DNA of 64,000 nt, taken from Odontesthes bonariensis (Eukaryota > Chordata > Actinopteri > Atheriniformes > Atherinopsidae). The notes beneath the pieces were generated by a model. It had not been told where the DNA came from and searched no databases. It was given only the letters and a program-made list of their open reading frames with translations. The stretch is from the NCBI RefSeq assembly GCF_027942865.1, contig NC_134510.1:31556663-31620662 (forward strand), read 5' to 3'. Positions 36,601-49,140 of this stretch are shown here, in pieces. Position numbers and translations under genes: made by a program. Every line of letters starts with the position of its first letter. Within the stretch, counting starts at the first letter, position 1.

Positions 36601-39406
36601 TTTACCATCCACTATACTGTATAAATGTTTTTCTTCATACCTAAATGTATTTCCTCTGTGTAACCTCCTGTTTCATTAACATTCTGTAATGTGCAGTCAC
36701 ATGTGCAATAACCTGCCTGAATCAAGTCATCATTTTAGATTTTACATCAGGATATTGTAGATATTGTAAGAAAATGTGTGGAGTTGAACTTTAGTGAAGA
36801 TGTAACTAATGAATAGCTGCTGTATACTATAACCCCAACCCTCTTTTTAGACTTGATATCTTCTCTTTAGATATTCAAACTTCTTTTTGATAACCATACT
36901 GCAGCTGTAATGTGTAAATTTCTCTTCTGCTGGATCAATAAAGTCTATATTTATCTATATCCGTGTCTCTCTTTTTCTTTCTCTCCCTCTCATTCTGTGT
37001 ATATTTATAGATAAAATATATATATACATATAAAACCTGGGAAATGTCAAATTCAATAAACTAGTTTCCTTTCATGATCGCAGCACAGATAGCTGTTTAA
37101 GACGGAAATATTTTCAATTATGATTTTTCTGTTTAATGTTTTGTTTTTCCGTCTGTACGACTTACCATTTGAGTCAAGGTTTTTTTCAGTTGTTTCATTG
37201 CGCACTTTGACTTCATCATACACAGTCTCCTCCTCCGTCCTACCTGTAAGAATTCGAGAAAAATGAGAAAATTATTTCACAGTGAAATGTATTTTTGCTT
37301 GACATTAAGATATTGACAAAAGTCTGTTTCTTTAAGTCTTTAAGTTCTTCTTTAAATCTACATAGTTGGTATTTATCTATACATATGCTTCAGAGGTGTC
37401 AAGTAACGAAGTACAAATACTTTGTTACTGTACTTAAGTACACTTTTTAGGTATCTGTACTTTACTCCATTACTTATTTTTCTGCCTACTTCTTACTTCT
37501 ACTCATTACATTTTCACACAAGTATCTGTACTTTCTATTCCTTACATTTTCAAAACAAACAGCCTCGTTACTCTTGGCTTCAGTTTTTTTTTTTTTTTAA
37601 CTCTTGGCTTCAGTTTAATGTTTATGTATTTCACGTCATGTGCGCCATCCACACCTAGTGAGAACAAGTGTAATTGGATGAATCATATAACGCAAACACT
37701 CATTGGTTAGGCTATTCGTCAAATGAAATCGTCATTCGTCAGAAGCGAGCAGGTGTTCTACAACTAACTGCAAACGCGAAGCTGCCACGCAAAATGTCCG
37801 ATTCAGAAAAAGATGGCGAAATGTCTGAAAGGTCGGACACAGGCGAGAGCGTATCGGGAGATGGAGACGGAGACGGAGACCAAAGAGACCTTTCTCATCC
37901 TTGGCCCTATCCTTTTTCAAAATAGTCAGGTGCAAAAATGACTCAATGTAATGTGCAATGTAAACTCTGCACACCCAAGACCCACATAATTTTGGCGTTC
38001 AAGAACTCTCCCTCAATTTGAAAAAACATTTAGAGGTAAAATATAAGCTTATTCTTTGTTACCACCGAACTGTGAACTGATAATTGATATATTTTGCTGC
38101 AGCTTGGCTAGCATAGGAACATGCCAAGACATGCCCGGTTAGCAGCTAACAATTGTCAAAGGCGTTAGCCTTGCCTCTGATGTTTTCGGAATAACAACTG
38201 GCATAGTTATATATTTTTTCAGGCAGTAAACTTTTTTTAGTTTTTTTGATGGGATTGAATTCCAATAAAGTTTGAGAAAGAACATGCTCCTTGAGTGACT
38301 TTGTCTTTGACAGCAATGGTTTTATGATTGTTGTCTTGGGCCACATGTAGAACTAATCAGTTTTCAAATTAAGCTTGCAATTCATATAGTGGCATCTACC
38401 TTTTTGTGTGTGGGTTTTAAAAAAAAAAAATATTTAAAGGTTACTTTATACTTTTATACTTTAAGTAGGTTTTGGAGCACATACTTTTTCACTTTTACTT
38501 AAGTAAAAAGGTCAAGTTGATACTTCAACTTTTACCAAAGTGTTTTTAAACTGCAGTATCTATACTTCTACTTAAGTAACAAATGTGTGTACTTTTGACA
38601 CCACTGATATGCTTACATATCTATCTATTCATCCATCCAACCATTTTTTATGCCCACTTAATATAATTCAGGGTCGCAGGGGGGCTGGAGCCTAGCCCCG
38701 CTGTCATTGGGTGCGAGGTGGAACACAGACATCTTAAAAGGATATGTTTTTATACTCTCATCAAACCAGAGCCAGATAAATACGTTTGCTTTATGCAAAT
38801 GCATTTCAAAATTATTCTTGCAACAATCCAAAACAAATTGCCCTAACAAATACTGTTCAGAACATTTTTACTTTAATCAGCCTGCAAGCTGTAGCCACCC
38901 ATTCAGCTATCGCTGTTCAAAGTTTGTAAAGTTTTCCGGATGTTTCCACTGCAAACTACTCAGCCTGGTCTGCCTTTGGTGAAAGTGGGGATCTCCTTAT
39001 CAGCCGTGAGCTTTGCGAGCAGGTGATAGTTAAGACTTGACATACTCTCCCTGACAGTAAAGGCAGACAACTTTAACTTTCACTTTCCCAAATTTTAAGG
39101 ACACAATTGTTCTTCACAGCTTAAACTTGTATCCGCAATTTTCGCTTTTGTAGATATTTCCCCCTTTATACCGATCCATTCATTACAATCAACACGATCG
39201 AAGCAAAAATACTCTATTGGTCAGCTCTAAGTTATTCCTTCTTCTTATACTATTATCAAGGAGAACATGAGAAAAAAGCAGCAGACTGATTCATATCAAT
39301 TGTAGGGTTTCCTACATGAACTGTTAAAACACATCTTACCTTTTGGTTTGGCTTGTTTAGTTTTAAATACAACAGAAGCATAATGAACCTCTCCCTCCTC
39401 CGCCAT
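33625..39406 (-). CDS. C-type lectin receptor copy D with ITIM and ITSM (intact)
   Basis: This is a predicted 364-residue paralogue of copy C. Exons, minus strand: 39340-39406, 37166-37243, 35966-35998, 35448-35567, 34333-34734, 34074-34237, 33825-33928 and 33625-33751. The tail has the same two motifs (VHYASV, TVYDEV), followed by the CCFGTVCVILLLGIIGVCVY helix, a 133-codon neck with NTQKQEL and NTQNQEL heptads, and a lectin domain with WIGL, EPQDGHC and WICEK. The second lectin exon is three codons shorter than in C (TSVNGEIWTT instead of KTVSDYSWDSSGW) and matches B and E. Copies therefore differ in the loop before WIGL. Intron 1 carries a hAT element, and a Ty3/Gypsy LTR begins only 203 bp upstream of the start codon in head-to-head orientation. 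Splice sites and frame look intact. Confidence 0.9.
37383..37390. repeat. 8-bp target-site duplication (ATATGCTT) of the hAT element
   Basis: ATATGCTT here and at 38607-38614 flanks the insertion. Copies C and E have the single uninterrupted site acatatgcttacat. Confidence 0.9.
37391..38606 (+). mobile_element. hAT-family deletion derivative in intron 1 of copy D
   Basis: This 1,216-bp element starts CAGAGGTGTCAA and ends TTGACACCACTG, imperfect inverted ends typical of fish hAT elements, with an 8-bp duplication. Subterminal DNA carries many AAGTA/TACTT motifs. It is absent from copies C and E, so it arrived after the duplications. It retains only the start of a transposase. Confidence 0.9.
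37794..38035 (+). pseudogene. hAT transposase N-terminal remnant with BED zinc finger
   Basis: A frame starting MSDSEKDGEMSER leads into HPWPY, then after an in-frame stop CKLCTPK and FKNSPS, then a frameshift. The Trp/aromatic, CxxC and FKNSPSxLKKH pattern is the BED finger of hAT transposases. The catalytic region is absent. Confidence 0.7.
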
Positions 39407-39563
39407 TGCAATAGACTGACTGATTAGTTTTATCACTCTTGTAGACAATAGTACCACAGTAATAGAGCAACAGAGCACCATTTCAGAGAAGTGGTTCTTT
39501 CCTCTGAGACACATCCTTCTATTAGACTTGAGAAATAAAAACTTCTGCTTTTGGCAGAGATTC

Positions 39564-39571
39564 ATTTGCAT
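39564..39571 (-). promoter_or_regulatory. Octamer ATGCAAAT upstream of copy D
   Basis: Same position and sequence as in copy C, about 160 bp before the start codon and about 40 bp from the Ty3/Gypsy LTR. Confidence 0.5.
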
Positions 39572-39609
39572 GACATACTGTATATGAGCTGCCACTGGGT
39601 AAAAAATTC

Positions 39610-40292
39610 TGTTGGGGTCTGGGAGTGGCATTTCACCTTGAGTCCAGCAGGTGGTGTTTGGAGCGTGAGAGAGTGAGCCAGCCATCTACCCGACACACCT
39701 GGGTTCAATCATTCCTCGTTATTGGAAGCATTTAAGGAGCATGCTGACAGTCCTTCGACGCCTGAGTGTCAACCATACGTGGTAACCCTTGCCTCAAGCC
39801 TTTGAATATTGTAAAACCTTGAGAATAACTTTACTGTTGTGCTTTTTGATTCCTAAAGTATTTCCATCTTCAGAACGTGCCCAGCGTGGTCTCCTGAAGC
39901 ATCTTCCAAGCCTGGATTCAGCCTATGATTCACAGCTCTCTTAGCCTTCTGATCGAACCCTGTCCGCTCTCCACCGTGCTCCTGACAAGGAACTAAGCCG
40001 CCTCTCTGAACTCAAGAACCCACCAGGGGTCTCCCAGTACCCCCCCCCCCCCCCCCCCCACAGCAGGACCCCTCATCCTCCGAGTAAGCCTTCATTAATT
40101 TAGCGCAAAGGAATATCCATCTATGTTCTACCACTAACCCTGTGTTCTCCTTCAAGTGCCCATCAAGATCGTGCAGTGGAACCAGATCCGTTTCCTGAGG
40201 AGATTCCTCCCTATCTGTTTAAATAAAACTCTTTACCGCTACTGAACTCCTGAGAGGCTCTCTGTATGTGGGTTAGACAAATCAGCAAAACC
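39610..40292 (+). repeat. 5' LTR and leader of the Sushi-like element
   Basis: This starts TGTTGGGGTCTGGG. It includes a 20-base poly-C run (40040-40059) and an AATAAA near 40222. The 3' boundary of the LTR cannot be set because the partner LTR is missing; the stated end is the base before the gag ATG. Confidence 0.6.
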
Positions 40293-41386
40293 ATGACAGA
40301 ACACTCAGGCCAACAAGACCCCATTGAGAATCTCAGAAGTTCAGTAGCTGATCAGAGCCAATTATTACAATCTCATGACAATACGCTTCGCCTTCTCCAT
40401 GGACAACAAGATGCCATGCGCCAACAATTGGATCAGGTATCAGCCTTGCTTCTTAAGCTACAGCCTAACCAGCCTCCTTCTCCCGTAGATGGCGCCATGT
40501 CCCAGCCAACCACTCCTGTGGATCCTCAGCTAAATTCAGCTCCCCGTGACGCCAGTTTCCCCAACCCGGAGAAATATTCCGGTGAGTCGGGTTGTGGAGG
40601 ATTCCTCCTACAATGCTCCCAAGTCTTCAATAGCATAGCACTTTGAGATTCCGTATGAAATGAAAAGTGCTTTACAAATGTAATTGATTAATAGAGCACC
40701 CCAGCCTTATCCCCACGACAACTCAAAGATCGCGTATATCATTGGCCTGCTTAAAGGAAGGGCCTTACGTTGGGCAGAGGCCAGATTTAAGGACACATTA
40801 GACTTTGGTTGCACCTTCCAGACCTTTCTCACCGAGGTTAAACTCACCTTTTCGGAGGATCCAGATCTAACTAGCATTTCCCGGGAGCTTTGGGGCTTAA
40901 GACAAGGCTCCCGTTCAGTAGCTGACCACTCGATTGAGTTTCGCACGCTTGCAGCATCATCAGGCTGGGGCGCGCGTGCATTAAAGGCAGCCTTTTTCCA
41001 GTCTTTGAACGAGTCTCTGAAAGACGAACTAACTGTCATGGAAGAGCCTAAGACACTAAATGAGCTGATCGTCTTAGCGACACATATTGACAATCGCTTG
41101 CGGGAGAGGAAAGCGAAGAAGCAGCAGACAAACCTTCGGAGGTAGATTCTCCCAAGTCCCAAGAACCTCTCCTCAGCCGGTTCCCGTTAGTGACCTTGCA
41201 GAAGACGAACCCATGCAGCTGGGTCGAGCTCGTTTAACCGCTGCGGAGAAACAAAAACGAAGGGAGGACGGGTTGTGCCTATATTGTGGCGCGCCAGGTC
41301 ATTTCGTTGCCGTCTGTCCTGTAAAACCTTCGGTGTCTGCACAAACTCAGCCAAAAGGGCGGGTCCGCCAGAAGTGGGGATTCTGA
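40293..41386 (+). pseudogene. gag: gag of the Sushi-like element, broken
   Basis: ATG at 40293 (MTEHSGQQD) opens a coiled-coil N terminus, then a capsid-like region (FPNPEKYSGESG, then IAYIIGLLKGRALRWAEA). The frame is cut by a 56-bp insert (40634-40689) and shifts near 41130. The nucleocapsid CCHC knuckle (CLYCGAPGHFVAVC) survives in another frame, ending at 41386. Confidence 0.8.
40634..40689 (+). mobile_element. 56-bp retroposon-tail insert in gag
   Basis: It is bracketed by AATAG at 40629-40633 and 40690-40694. The sequence (tagcactttgagattccg, gtgctttacaaatg, attgatt) is the familiar 3' tail of fish and other vertebrate retroposons. Removing it with one AATAG rejoins the gag reading frame. 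Confidence 0.75.
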
Positions 41387-42501
41387 CGGACCAAACTAAA
41401 CCTCAAATGTAATTCATTTCAACAACGACTCGTTAGAACTCTCAGCTTTAATCGATTCGGGCTGTGAACAGGATTTAATTGATCAAACTCTGGTTAATCA
41501 AGCAGGTATAAAGACTTTTAAGTTGGCCGTTCCACTCAGTCACCGCCCTGGATGGGAGGGAATTACATAGGATCACTCACCGGACTGAATCCGTTCAGTT
41601 GATAATATCAGGAAATCATCTAGAAGAAATCTCTTTCTTTGTTTTTCCTTCAGCTTACCCCTCTATAGTACTCGGTATCAAATGGCTGCAGTTTCACAAT
41701 CCTCATCTTGACTGGAATAGCTCTCGAGTCGAATCCTGGTCAACTCGGTGCCTTTCGTCCTGTTTAAGATCAGCCCTGCCGGCCAGATCGCTTCCGGCAG
41801 TACAAAATGAGGCGGGTCCCATCGACCTCCCTAATATTCCTGAGGAATATCATGACCTTAGAAGGGTATTCAGCAAACAACAGGCCCTGTCCTTGCCGCC
41901 TCATCGACCATATGACTGTGCCATTGACCTCCTCTTTGGTGCACTGTTACCTTCAAGCCGCTTATATAATATCTCCCGTCCCGAGCGCCAAGCAATGGAA
42001 ACGTATATAAATGACTCTTTAACCGCCGGAATCATCCGACATTCCTCCTCCCCTCTAGGGGCAGGGTTTTTCTTCGTCGGAAAGAAGGACGGTTCCCTGA
42101 GACCATGTATTGATTACCGGGGGCTAAATCAAATAACTGTCAAAAATAAATACCCATTACCTCTTCTGTCCTCAGCATTTGAATCAGTACAGGAGGCAAC
42201 CATTGTTACCAAGCTGGACCTCCGCAACGCATACCACTTAGTCAGAATTTGTCAAGGAGACGAGTGGAAGACCGCGTTCAAAACCCCCCTTGGTCATTTT
42301 GAATATTTAGTTATGCCTTTTGGCCTTACCAATGCCCCCGCCGTGTTTCAGGCGTTAGTAAATGACGTCCTTCGAGATTTTCTCAACATATTTGTTTTTG
42401 TCTACTTAGACGATATACTCATTTTCTCAAGGGACATAACTGATCATCGAAAACACGTCCGTCTAGTCCTTCAGCGCTTACTGGAGAACCGTTTGTTTGT
42501 C
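41387..42501 (+). pseudogene. pol: pol N-terminal part: protease and reverse transcriptase
   Basis: The protease shows the active-site triad ALIDSGC near 41448-41470, then a frameshift near 41540. Reverse transcriptase is open from about 41599, with [29 protein letters not shown] and the catalytic [10 protein letters not shown] near 42400. It is cut after LLENRLFV by the long-inverted-repeat element; the next residues (KAEKCEFH) resume at 49893. Confidence 0.85.
42496..42501. repeat. 6-bp target-site duplication (TTTGTC)
   Basis: TTTGTC here and at 49887-49892 flanks the long-inverted-repeat element. Collapsing the two rejoins the RT frame exactly (Phe-Val, then KAEKCEFH). Confidence 0.9.
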
Positions 42502-43098
42502 AGAGAGTATAAGGAATACTTTTACTCAAAAAAAGATTTATGGGGGGTAATAAAGTGTGATTTATGACAGGTGACCTTTTGACCTCCGTATGTCCTGTCA
42601 CATCAAAGGGTTAGCGATAACAAGTGGTCAGTGGTGGGGGTTAGGGGTGGGTGTTAGGGGGTTCAATATGTTTGAGTAGTAACAGTATTGACAATCAAAT
42701 CAAATTTATTTGTATAACACATTTCGTGTACAAAACAATTCATAAAATAAAATAAAAGCAAATCAAGTCAAGTCTTTTGTTGTCAGATACACAGAACAAC
42801 AGAGTCGGGCACTGAAATTCTTAGGACAGGACAGCGTACAGCGATTACCATAACAACACATAAAATGCCGTAACATGATATGACATAACACTAACAATAA
42901 ATAGGTAATATAGATACTTTAAAATATACATTTTACGTTAATTACTAGTGCTATACTGAACATATAATACACATAATAGCCTATGCTAATCTAAGATCTA
43001 TACTAACCTGGAAACCCAAGATAAAAATACAATATTGTGTAATATTGCATGTTGTAGTGCAAACAGCAGTGGAGGTAGCCATGTGTAGTGTCGAGTGT
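42502..43098 (+). repeat. Left terminal inverted repeat
   Basis: It is inverted and closely similar to 49249-49886 and ends at gtgtcgagtgt. The length difference comes mainly from an expanded TTTTA run in the right arm near 49590-49645. Confidence 0.9.
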
Positions 43099-44082
43099 CC
43101 ATCCGTCCATTATCTATACCGCTGAATCCGTCGATCGGGTCGCGGGCGGGCTGGAGCCTAAAATATCAGTTAAGCAGCTTCACCAGGGGATTCTCCGGTA
43201 ACCTCATCATTTCATATTTTAGCGCGGTTGATGAAGCTGCTGTTGCTGTTTTTGGTGCCGTTGAACCTCTTACCTTTGGGGGAGTAGAGTAAAATCTTCC
43301 GTGACTGAAGGGGGGTGGGGGTGGGAGGGGTCTCTGATGTCCGACCGAGGCCTGGTCAAATTGTCCCCGCATGCAGTGCCACGGATGTGCAGAGTGCTGT
43401 CCCGGTGGCTCTCTCTCCACACATTTTCGATCTAAAACTGTGCGGGCCCCTAAACTACCTACAGACCTGACCGGATGATCGGTTGGTATTATTATTTTTT
43501 TCTTTCTTTAAACATATCATTGTAATTCCTCTATATTAAGTGCAGCCTACATAAGATGGTCTCCTGACTGTTTTGCTGGGTAGTAATAAATGTATCTTCC
43601 AAACCGGCTCCAGCCTCCTGGACTGCGGGTAGATTTCTTTAACTGCCCAGCTGCTGTGTTACTATGGCTCTGTGTGGGGATGATTTACAGCTGATCTTGA
43701 CTGACTACCAAGAAACAGTGTAAAGAAACCTGGGCTTTTTGATAACTGGGTTAGTGTAGATGTAGTTGACAATGTTCAGTTAAAGGTGCAGGCTACATGA
43801 AGATAGCATTTGACATTTAAACGGATCACCTTTGCGCTCTAACGCAGCTTAGGCTAATAGTACTGACGCAGAGTCAGTCCATCATTCATGAAACACGCTA
43901 GATGTTTTTGCTGGGCGATAAAAGTACGCTGTAAAAGTTTAACAGCACCCCAAACTGCAGCTTCCTAAATAACTAGTCATTTGAATCGATCTTTTCAACT
44001 ATTTCAGGAAAAGAATAGTGTTAGAACCATTCATGTATAAAGTACAAACGATTCAGACTTGAGTAGAAGTAGAAGTGCTCTT

Positions 44083-44432
44083 TAAGTCGGATTCAGGTCC
44101 ATTATTTTGGAATGTTGCAATATTAAGCCTTTAGGGACCAAGATTTATTTATTTATTTTTTTTTAATACTGGATTTTGACATTAATATTTCAAAAAGCTG
44201 GTGGCTGAAAGGGGGTTAAAGATAGATGCCTACTGTACATTAGAAAAATGTTGCCCATGATCCATAGTTTATGTGGGGCATGAAATTATTGATCTAATTT
44301 GCATATTATGACGTAATCAGGTGGCATCCATTTTGAATCTCATTATGTTCAGGAAATATTGGAATTGAGTGATTATGAACTTGTTTTTTTTAAAACTTTT
44401 TTTTTCTTTTTGTCTTTTTATCATCATCTATA
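44083..44432 (+). repeat. Internal direct repeat, copy 1
   Basis: This starts taagtcggattcaggtcc and ends tcatcatctataa. It is closely matched at 47160-47503, about 3.1 kb away. Both copies are flanked by TAA, but their ends are not inverted repeats. Class unknown. Confidence 0.8.
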
Positions 44433-45097
44433 AGCACCGTACTTAAGTGGAGGTATTAGAGTATTAAACATGTTTTGTACTTAAGTATTGCAAGTAGTTT
44501 ATTTTTAAAATTACTACTCAAGCATTGAAAGTAAAAGCATTGTGTAGTGTAGTTATTAAAGAAATCGGTCAAAAGTTTGAAAATCAAATTGTTTATATTA
44601 TTCAAAATGTTTGGCTGTAACAGCAGTACAGCGGAATGTACAAGAGCACCTTAAAACATTGAGCTTAACTCTTTTGAATAAAAGAATATGTATTGGCATG
44701 TATGCCCCTTCCCCCTTTAAAGCATCTCCCATCACTTCACACATTACACATTTTCTTTTCATCCTTGTCATTTTCTTTCAACTTGTTAAAAAAAATCTCA
44801 AGGCCAGTAGGCCACATACAAATACACACAAATACAAATGCCATGTAAAAACAAAAAGTGACTAGAACACCTGAAAACATTGGGCTTAACTCTTTGTGAA
44901 CAAACAGATCAAGCATGTCCCCTCTCCATTTAAAGCATCCTCCCCCTCTCTTTCCTGCTTGTGCTTTTTTTTTCTCTACAACTTTTCCCCTTCTTAAACT
45001 GTGTGCATGCTTGTGTGTCTCTCTGTGTGTGCTTTTATATGCATATTTGCGTGTTTGTATGCGTGTGGGTGTGTTTGTGCATGAATGAATGTACGTT

Positions 45098-45111
45098 TGT
45101 GTGTGTGTGTG

Positions 45112-45192
<81 letters not shown>
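45098..45192 (+). repeat. GT microsatellite
   Basis: About 95 bp of (GT)n with two GC interruptions. The short cysteine/valine and threonine/histidine frames over it are artefacts of the repeat. Confidence 0.95.
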
Positions 45193-45194
<2 letters not shown>

Positions 45195-46139
45195 ATAATA
45201 ACGAGTAACGATGCAGCACATAAAAATGTATCGGAGTAAAAGTACTAAACTCGTTGAAAATATGTACTGAAGTAAAAGTAGGAGAAAAAATAATACTCCA
45301 GTAGAGTATGGAGAGCAGATTTTTCTAAAATATCAACCATACACATCAGTTGCTTAAAAGATTATAGAGATCAATAAATGCAAAGAAAATGAATTAATGC
45401 AATAAGTGAGCGTGAACGTTTTTTTGTCCTATTTGTCTCTGGGTGGCCCTGTGATGGGCTGGTGACCTCTGCAGAATGAACGCTGCCACTCTTTGGTTTA
45501 ACTGTGGGACATTGACTCAGATGCTGAATACCAGTCTAACAGTTTGTGTGTAATTTCATTGCATTTCAAACTTTCCACATCATGTGACACTATTTTGAGT
45601 CCAGGTGTGGGATAGTCAGATACTAAGAACAACAGGGGTAAACTAGGATTCTTTTATCTTAGTCGACCCTCAACACGTAAATTAACTGATTTATATCCAT
45701 TGTTGCTCCCTCCAGATAGCAAATTGATATTCTTTATTGGAAAGTCTCCCTATACCCAACTTATGAAATGAATCTATCATCTCTTTGATTGCTGTTTTAG
45801 ACTGCATTTGGTGAACGTGCTAATTTGTATCCAGTCTAGTTTTTAAATTTGTTGAAAGGCATAGTTTGTCTTTGGTTATAAAATAATGGTAATGGTAATA
45901 AAAAGTAGAATAAGATTGAAACACTGGTTATTGCTGCCTTCACCTACAGTGAATGGAATTTTCATGTTGGTTGGATATACAATTTAGGATACATTTTCTG
46001 TGTCATGAAATGTTTGCACGAGTAGTAATTCAAAGATGTGAGAAATTAATCATTAGATGCAGAATATTTAATATTGTGTGGTTAATTTAACCCTCCTGCC
46101 CTCTTTTAGTTAAATGAAATAACGTTTCGCTTTTTAAAT

Positions 46140-46405
46140 ATCACCTTTAATATTGATTTTACAGAGTGGCCTGTGTTGCCTGTCTTCAGTGGTCAGTGAG
46201 GGAAGACAGAGGGAGGGGTTTATGGTTGATACTTTCTGGGGAGATTAACTCTAGGGGGTTATAAAGAGACACCTATCTTATCTTAGAAATAGAACAGAGG
46301 AGCCTTATTTGTTCTTTGATGCTATATTCTGCCTTTGAATAAATATAAGGAAAGACAAAATCTGGATTTTGTCTTGTTATTATCTGAGTAGTCTTCTTAC
46401 TCACT

Positions 46406-46410
<5 letters not shown>
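46140..46410 (+). other. Possible solo LTR or ERV-like terminal fragment
   Basis: GTTATAAAGAG (about 46258) is followed about 75 bp later by GAATAAATATAAGG, then a T-rich segment. TATA box and poly(A) signal this close is the layout of an LTR R region. No TG/CA ends or target duplication were established. Confidence 0.35.
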
Positions 46411-46436
<26 letters not shown>

Positions 46437-47159
46437 TCCACTACAGTAGCTATTCCAGACTAGAACCGGTTGTGTGCCGGTATTCTGTCTAAGATAAATA
46501 CATAGTTGTCTTAAATAAACCAAGGTGGGGAAATGGGGTTAAAGAATTTGGCTAGCGCCTTCAGCTTAAGTTGATTTAAGACCTACAAATTACCAGCACA
46601 TAAGATCAAGAAAAGTTGTTCATGTTCAAAATATTTTACAAATCAAGCTTAAGAATAATATTAGTATTGGTTTTAAGGTTACATTCATGTAAAATCTAAG
46701 AGCATACAAGAGTTTGGTGGGCATAAAGTGTACATTTATAAGGTCTTTATGCAAAACTAAAGCATGGAGTTTTAATTTCAGCTTAATCAATTCTTTCGTG
46801 GGGCATAAACTATCATAAAAACACAAAACGGAGCTGAAGCAGTAACCAATGTTTTAAACAATTCAAGAAAGATTAGACTTTGATCATTTTTTTATTATAT
46901 TTAATTCTGAGTCTCCAGGAGATCAGTATATTTTCTTTGCATGATCACTTGTTCCAGTATTTACTCACCAAATCGAACAACTCTCCATGTTTGAATCTTA
47001 CATCAAAGTCATCTCAGTTGAGGTTATCGTGTTTTGATTTCAAATGAAGGATGGATTAAGCAGAGTCTGAAGTCTTTAAGGCTGAATGAACTCGGGCCTT
47101 GTTTGCTGGTTAACATCTTAAGTACACTTAGGTTATCTCCTAATACTACAATCAGACGT

Positions 47160-47503
47160 TAAGTCGGATTCAGGTCCATTATTTTGGAATGTTGCAATAT
47201 TAACCCTTTAGGCGCCAAGATTGTTTTTTGAAAATACTGGATTTTGACATTAATATTTCAAAAGCTGGTGGCTGAAAGGGGGTTAAAGATAGATGCCTAC
47301 TGTACATTAGAAAAATGTTGCCCATGATCCATAGTTTATGTGGGGCATGAAATTATTGATCTAATTTGCATATTATGACGTTATCAGGTGGCATCCATTT
47401 TGAATCTCATTATGTTCAGGAAATATTGGAATTGAGTGATTATGAACTTGTTTTTTAAAACTTTTTTTTTTTTTTTCTTTTTGTCCTTTTATCATCATCT
47501 ATA
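47160..47503 (+). repeat. Internal direct repeat, copy 2
   Basis: Partner of 44083-44432, with small differences such as cctttaggcgccaag against cctttagggaccaag. Confidence 0.8.
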
Positions 47504-49019
47504 ATGATCAGGGAACAGGAAAGCAACAATAAAACAGAATAATGTAGTAAAATATTACTATATCATCATTACCATATAGTAGGAAAACACATGCGAAAAG
47601 TTGCCTATATTTTTTCAGGAAATGGTGGATATTGACTTGTACATCTAACTATCTGTTACACATATCTGATATAAATGTTTAACTGGAAATTCACGAGATC
47701 TCAGAATAAAAGATAGAATCAGACGTTGGTAGTTCTCAGGGTGACAGCTGAGAACCTTAGGTGTGCAGACTCCTATTTAGAAGTAGCCTACCTGAAGAAG
47801 GCTGACAAATCTGTCTGGTTTAGTATTTGTTCTCAGTTGAAGTTTCACTGAGATTTAACGCATAGAAAACTGTCAGCACTCCTGAAAACTTAGTTGATTG
47901 TCTTTGGCCATGTGTGATTACCTTTATTAATAATGAATTGCAATTAATACAGCAGATCATATTGAATATAGCTAATTAAATGTTGCGTGAATGTTCTTTA
48001 CACTGCTCAACTGAAGATAAATAAATCTTTTAGCAGCAAAGTAATATAAAGTATGAGGGGTAACATAAGCCAGTTTATTGAGTTATTCTTGTCCGGTGCG
48101 GATGCAGATATACTGTTGGTGTGAGATTACATTAACAGCTCTTCTTGAATAATCTTTTTTTTTTTTTTTTTTTTGACATTTTTACATAATTACTTTGTTT
48201 CTGTAAGAAACGGGGTGAAATTATCACATTGTTCTGTCATATCAGTGAATTGTTTTTTTTTTTGTTTTTTTTTGTTGTTGTTTGTTTTTTCTCACTATGT
48301 TCCTTATCTCATATGAACCAATATCTCATAATTAGCTGGACGTTAAAAAATGAATAAAGAAAAAGAAGAGCAGGCACACTTTCATGGTCTTATTCAACTG
48401 AATGTTTCTATATCTTCAGGTATGTTTGCATAAGACTTTTCCCACCTGTGGTTGTCTTGTCTCTTAGACATGCGACGCCTGCAATCTTTCACAACACACA
48501 CACAATGAAGAGAAAAGAATGCTGAAGTGTAAAGGAAACACTGTGACCCTTCCTAACTGACAACTTACCTGCGCATCACTGATCAGATCTGTAAGTAGCT
48601 ATAATTGTTCTTTTATCAAATCACTTTGTATGTCATTGGTAAATTGAAATTTGAAGGAATACCGTAGTCTGTTTGCGTTAACAATGTTTTCCTGACAATG
48701 TTCACTGTTTTCCTAGGGATGATTAGTGATTATTCACCTTGTTTACTTGAACTGAGAGAAATAGGGTATTCATGACTAACACTGAACCACCCATTTTGAC
48801 AGGTTCCCGTGGACCCCTGCTGTGGAAACTCACTCCTTGATTTGCCACAATGCCATTTGAATCGTCTGACAGTTTTGTGTAAACTTTAACATATTAGCAT
48901 GTAAACCATCTACAGCCTGTCTACATACATTTTAAATCTTGACAGTTTACCTACTTAAACTTAGACCGTTCCTATTAACCAATAAACCTTTTTATTTATA
49001 AAACACTAAGAAGAAGCAT

Positions 49020-49140
49020 TTAGCTGTGATGCTGCAAACAAGTGGAACAAACTGCCAGTGGAGATTAAACTCTCACCAAATGGAGACATTTTTAAATCCA
49101 GGTTAAAAACATTTCTGTTCTCATGTGTCTATGTGTGGAA
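49020..49140 (+). pseudogene. LINE (L2-like) ORF2 3' fragment
   Basis: Reading plus, the frame gives WNKLPVEI and, 11 residues on, IFKSRLKTFLF. This is the conserved C-terminal end of L2/CR1-type LINE proteins in fish. Everything upstream is missing. Confidence 0.6.

Noticed and set aside
44961-45239. Cysteine/valine-rich 92-codon frame
   Set aside because: It is translation of a GT microsatellite.
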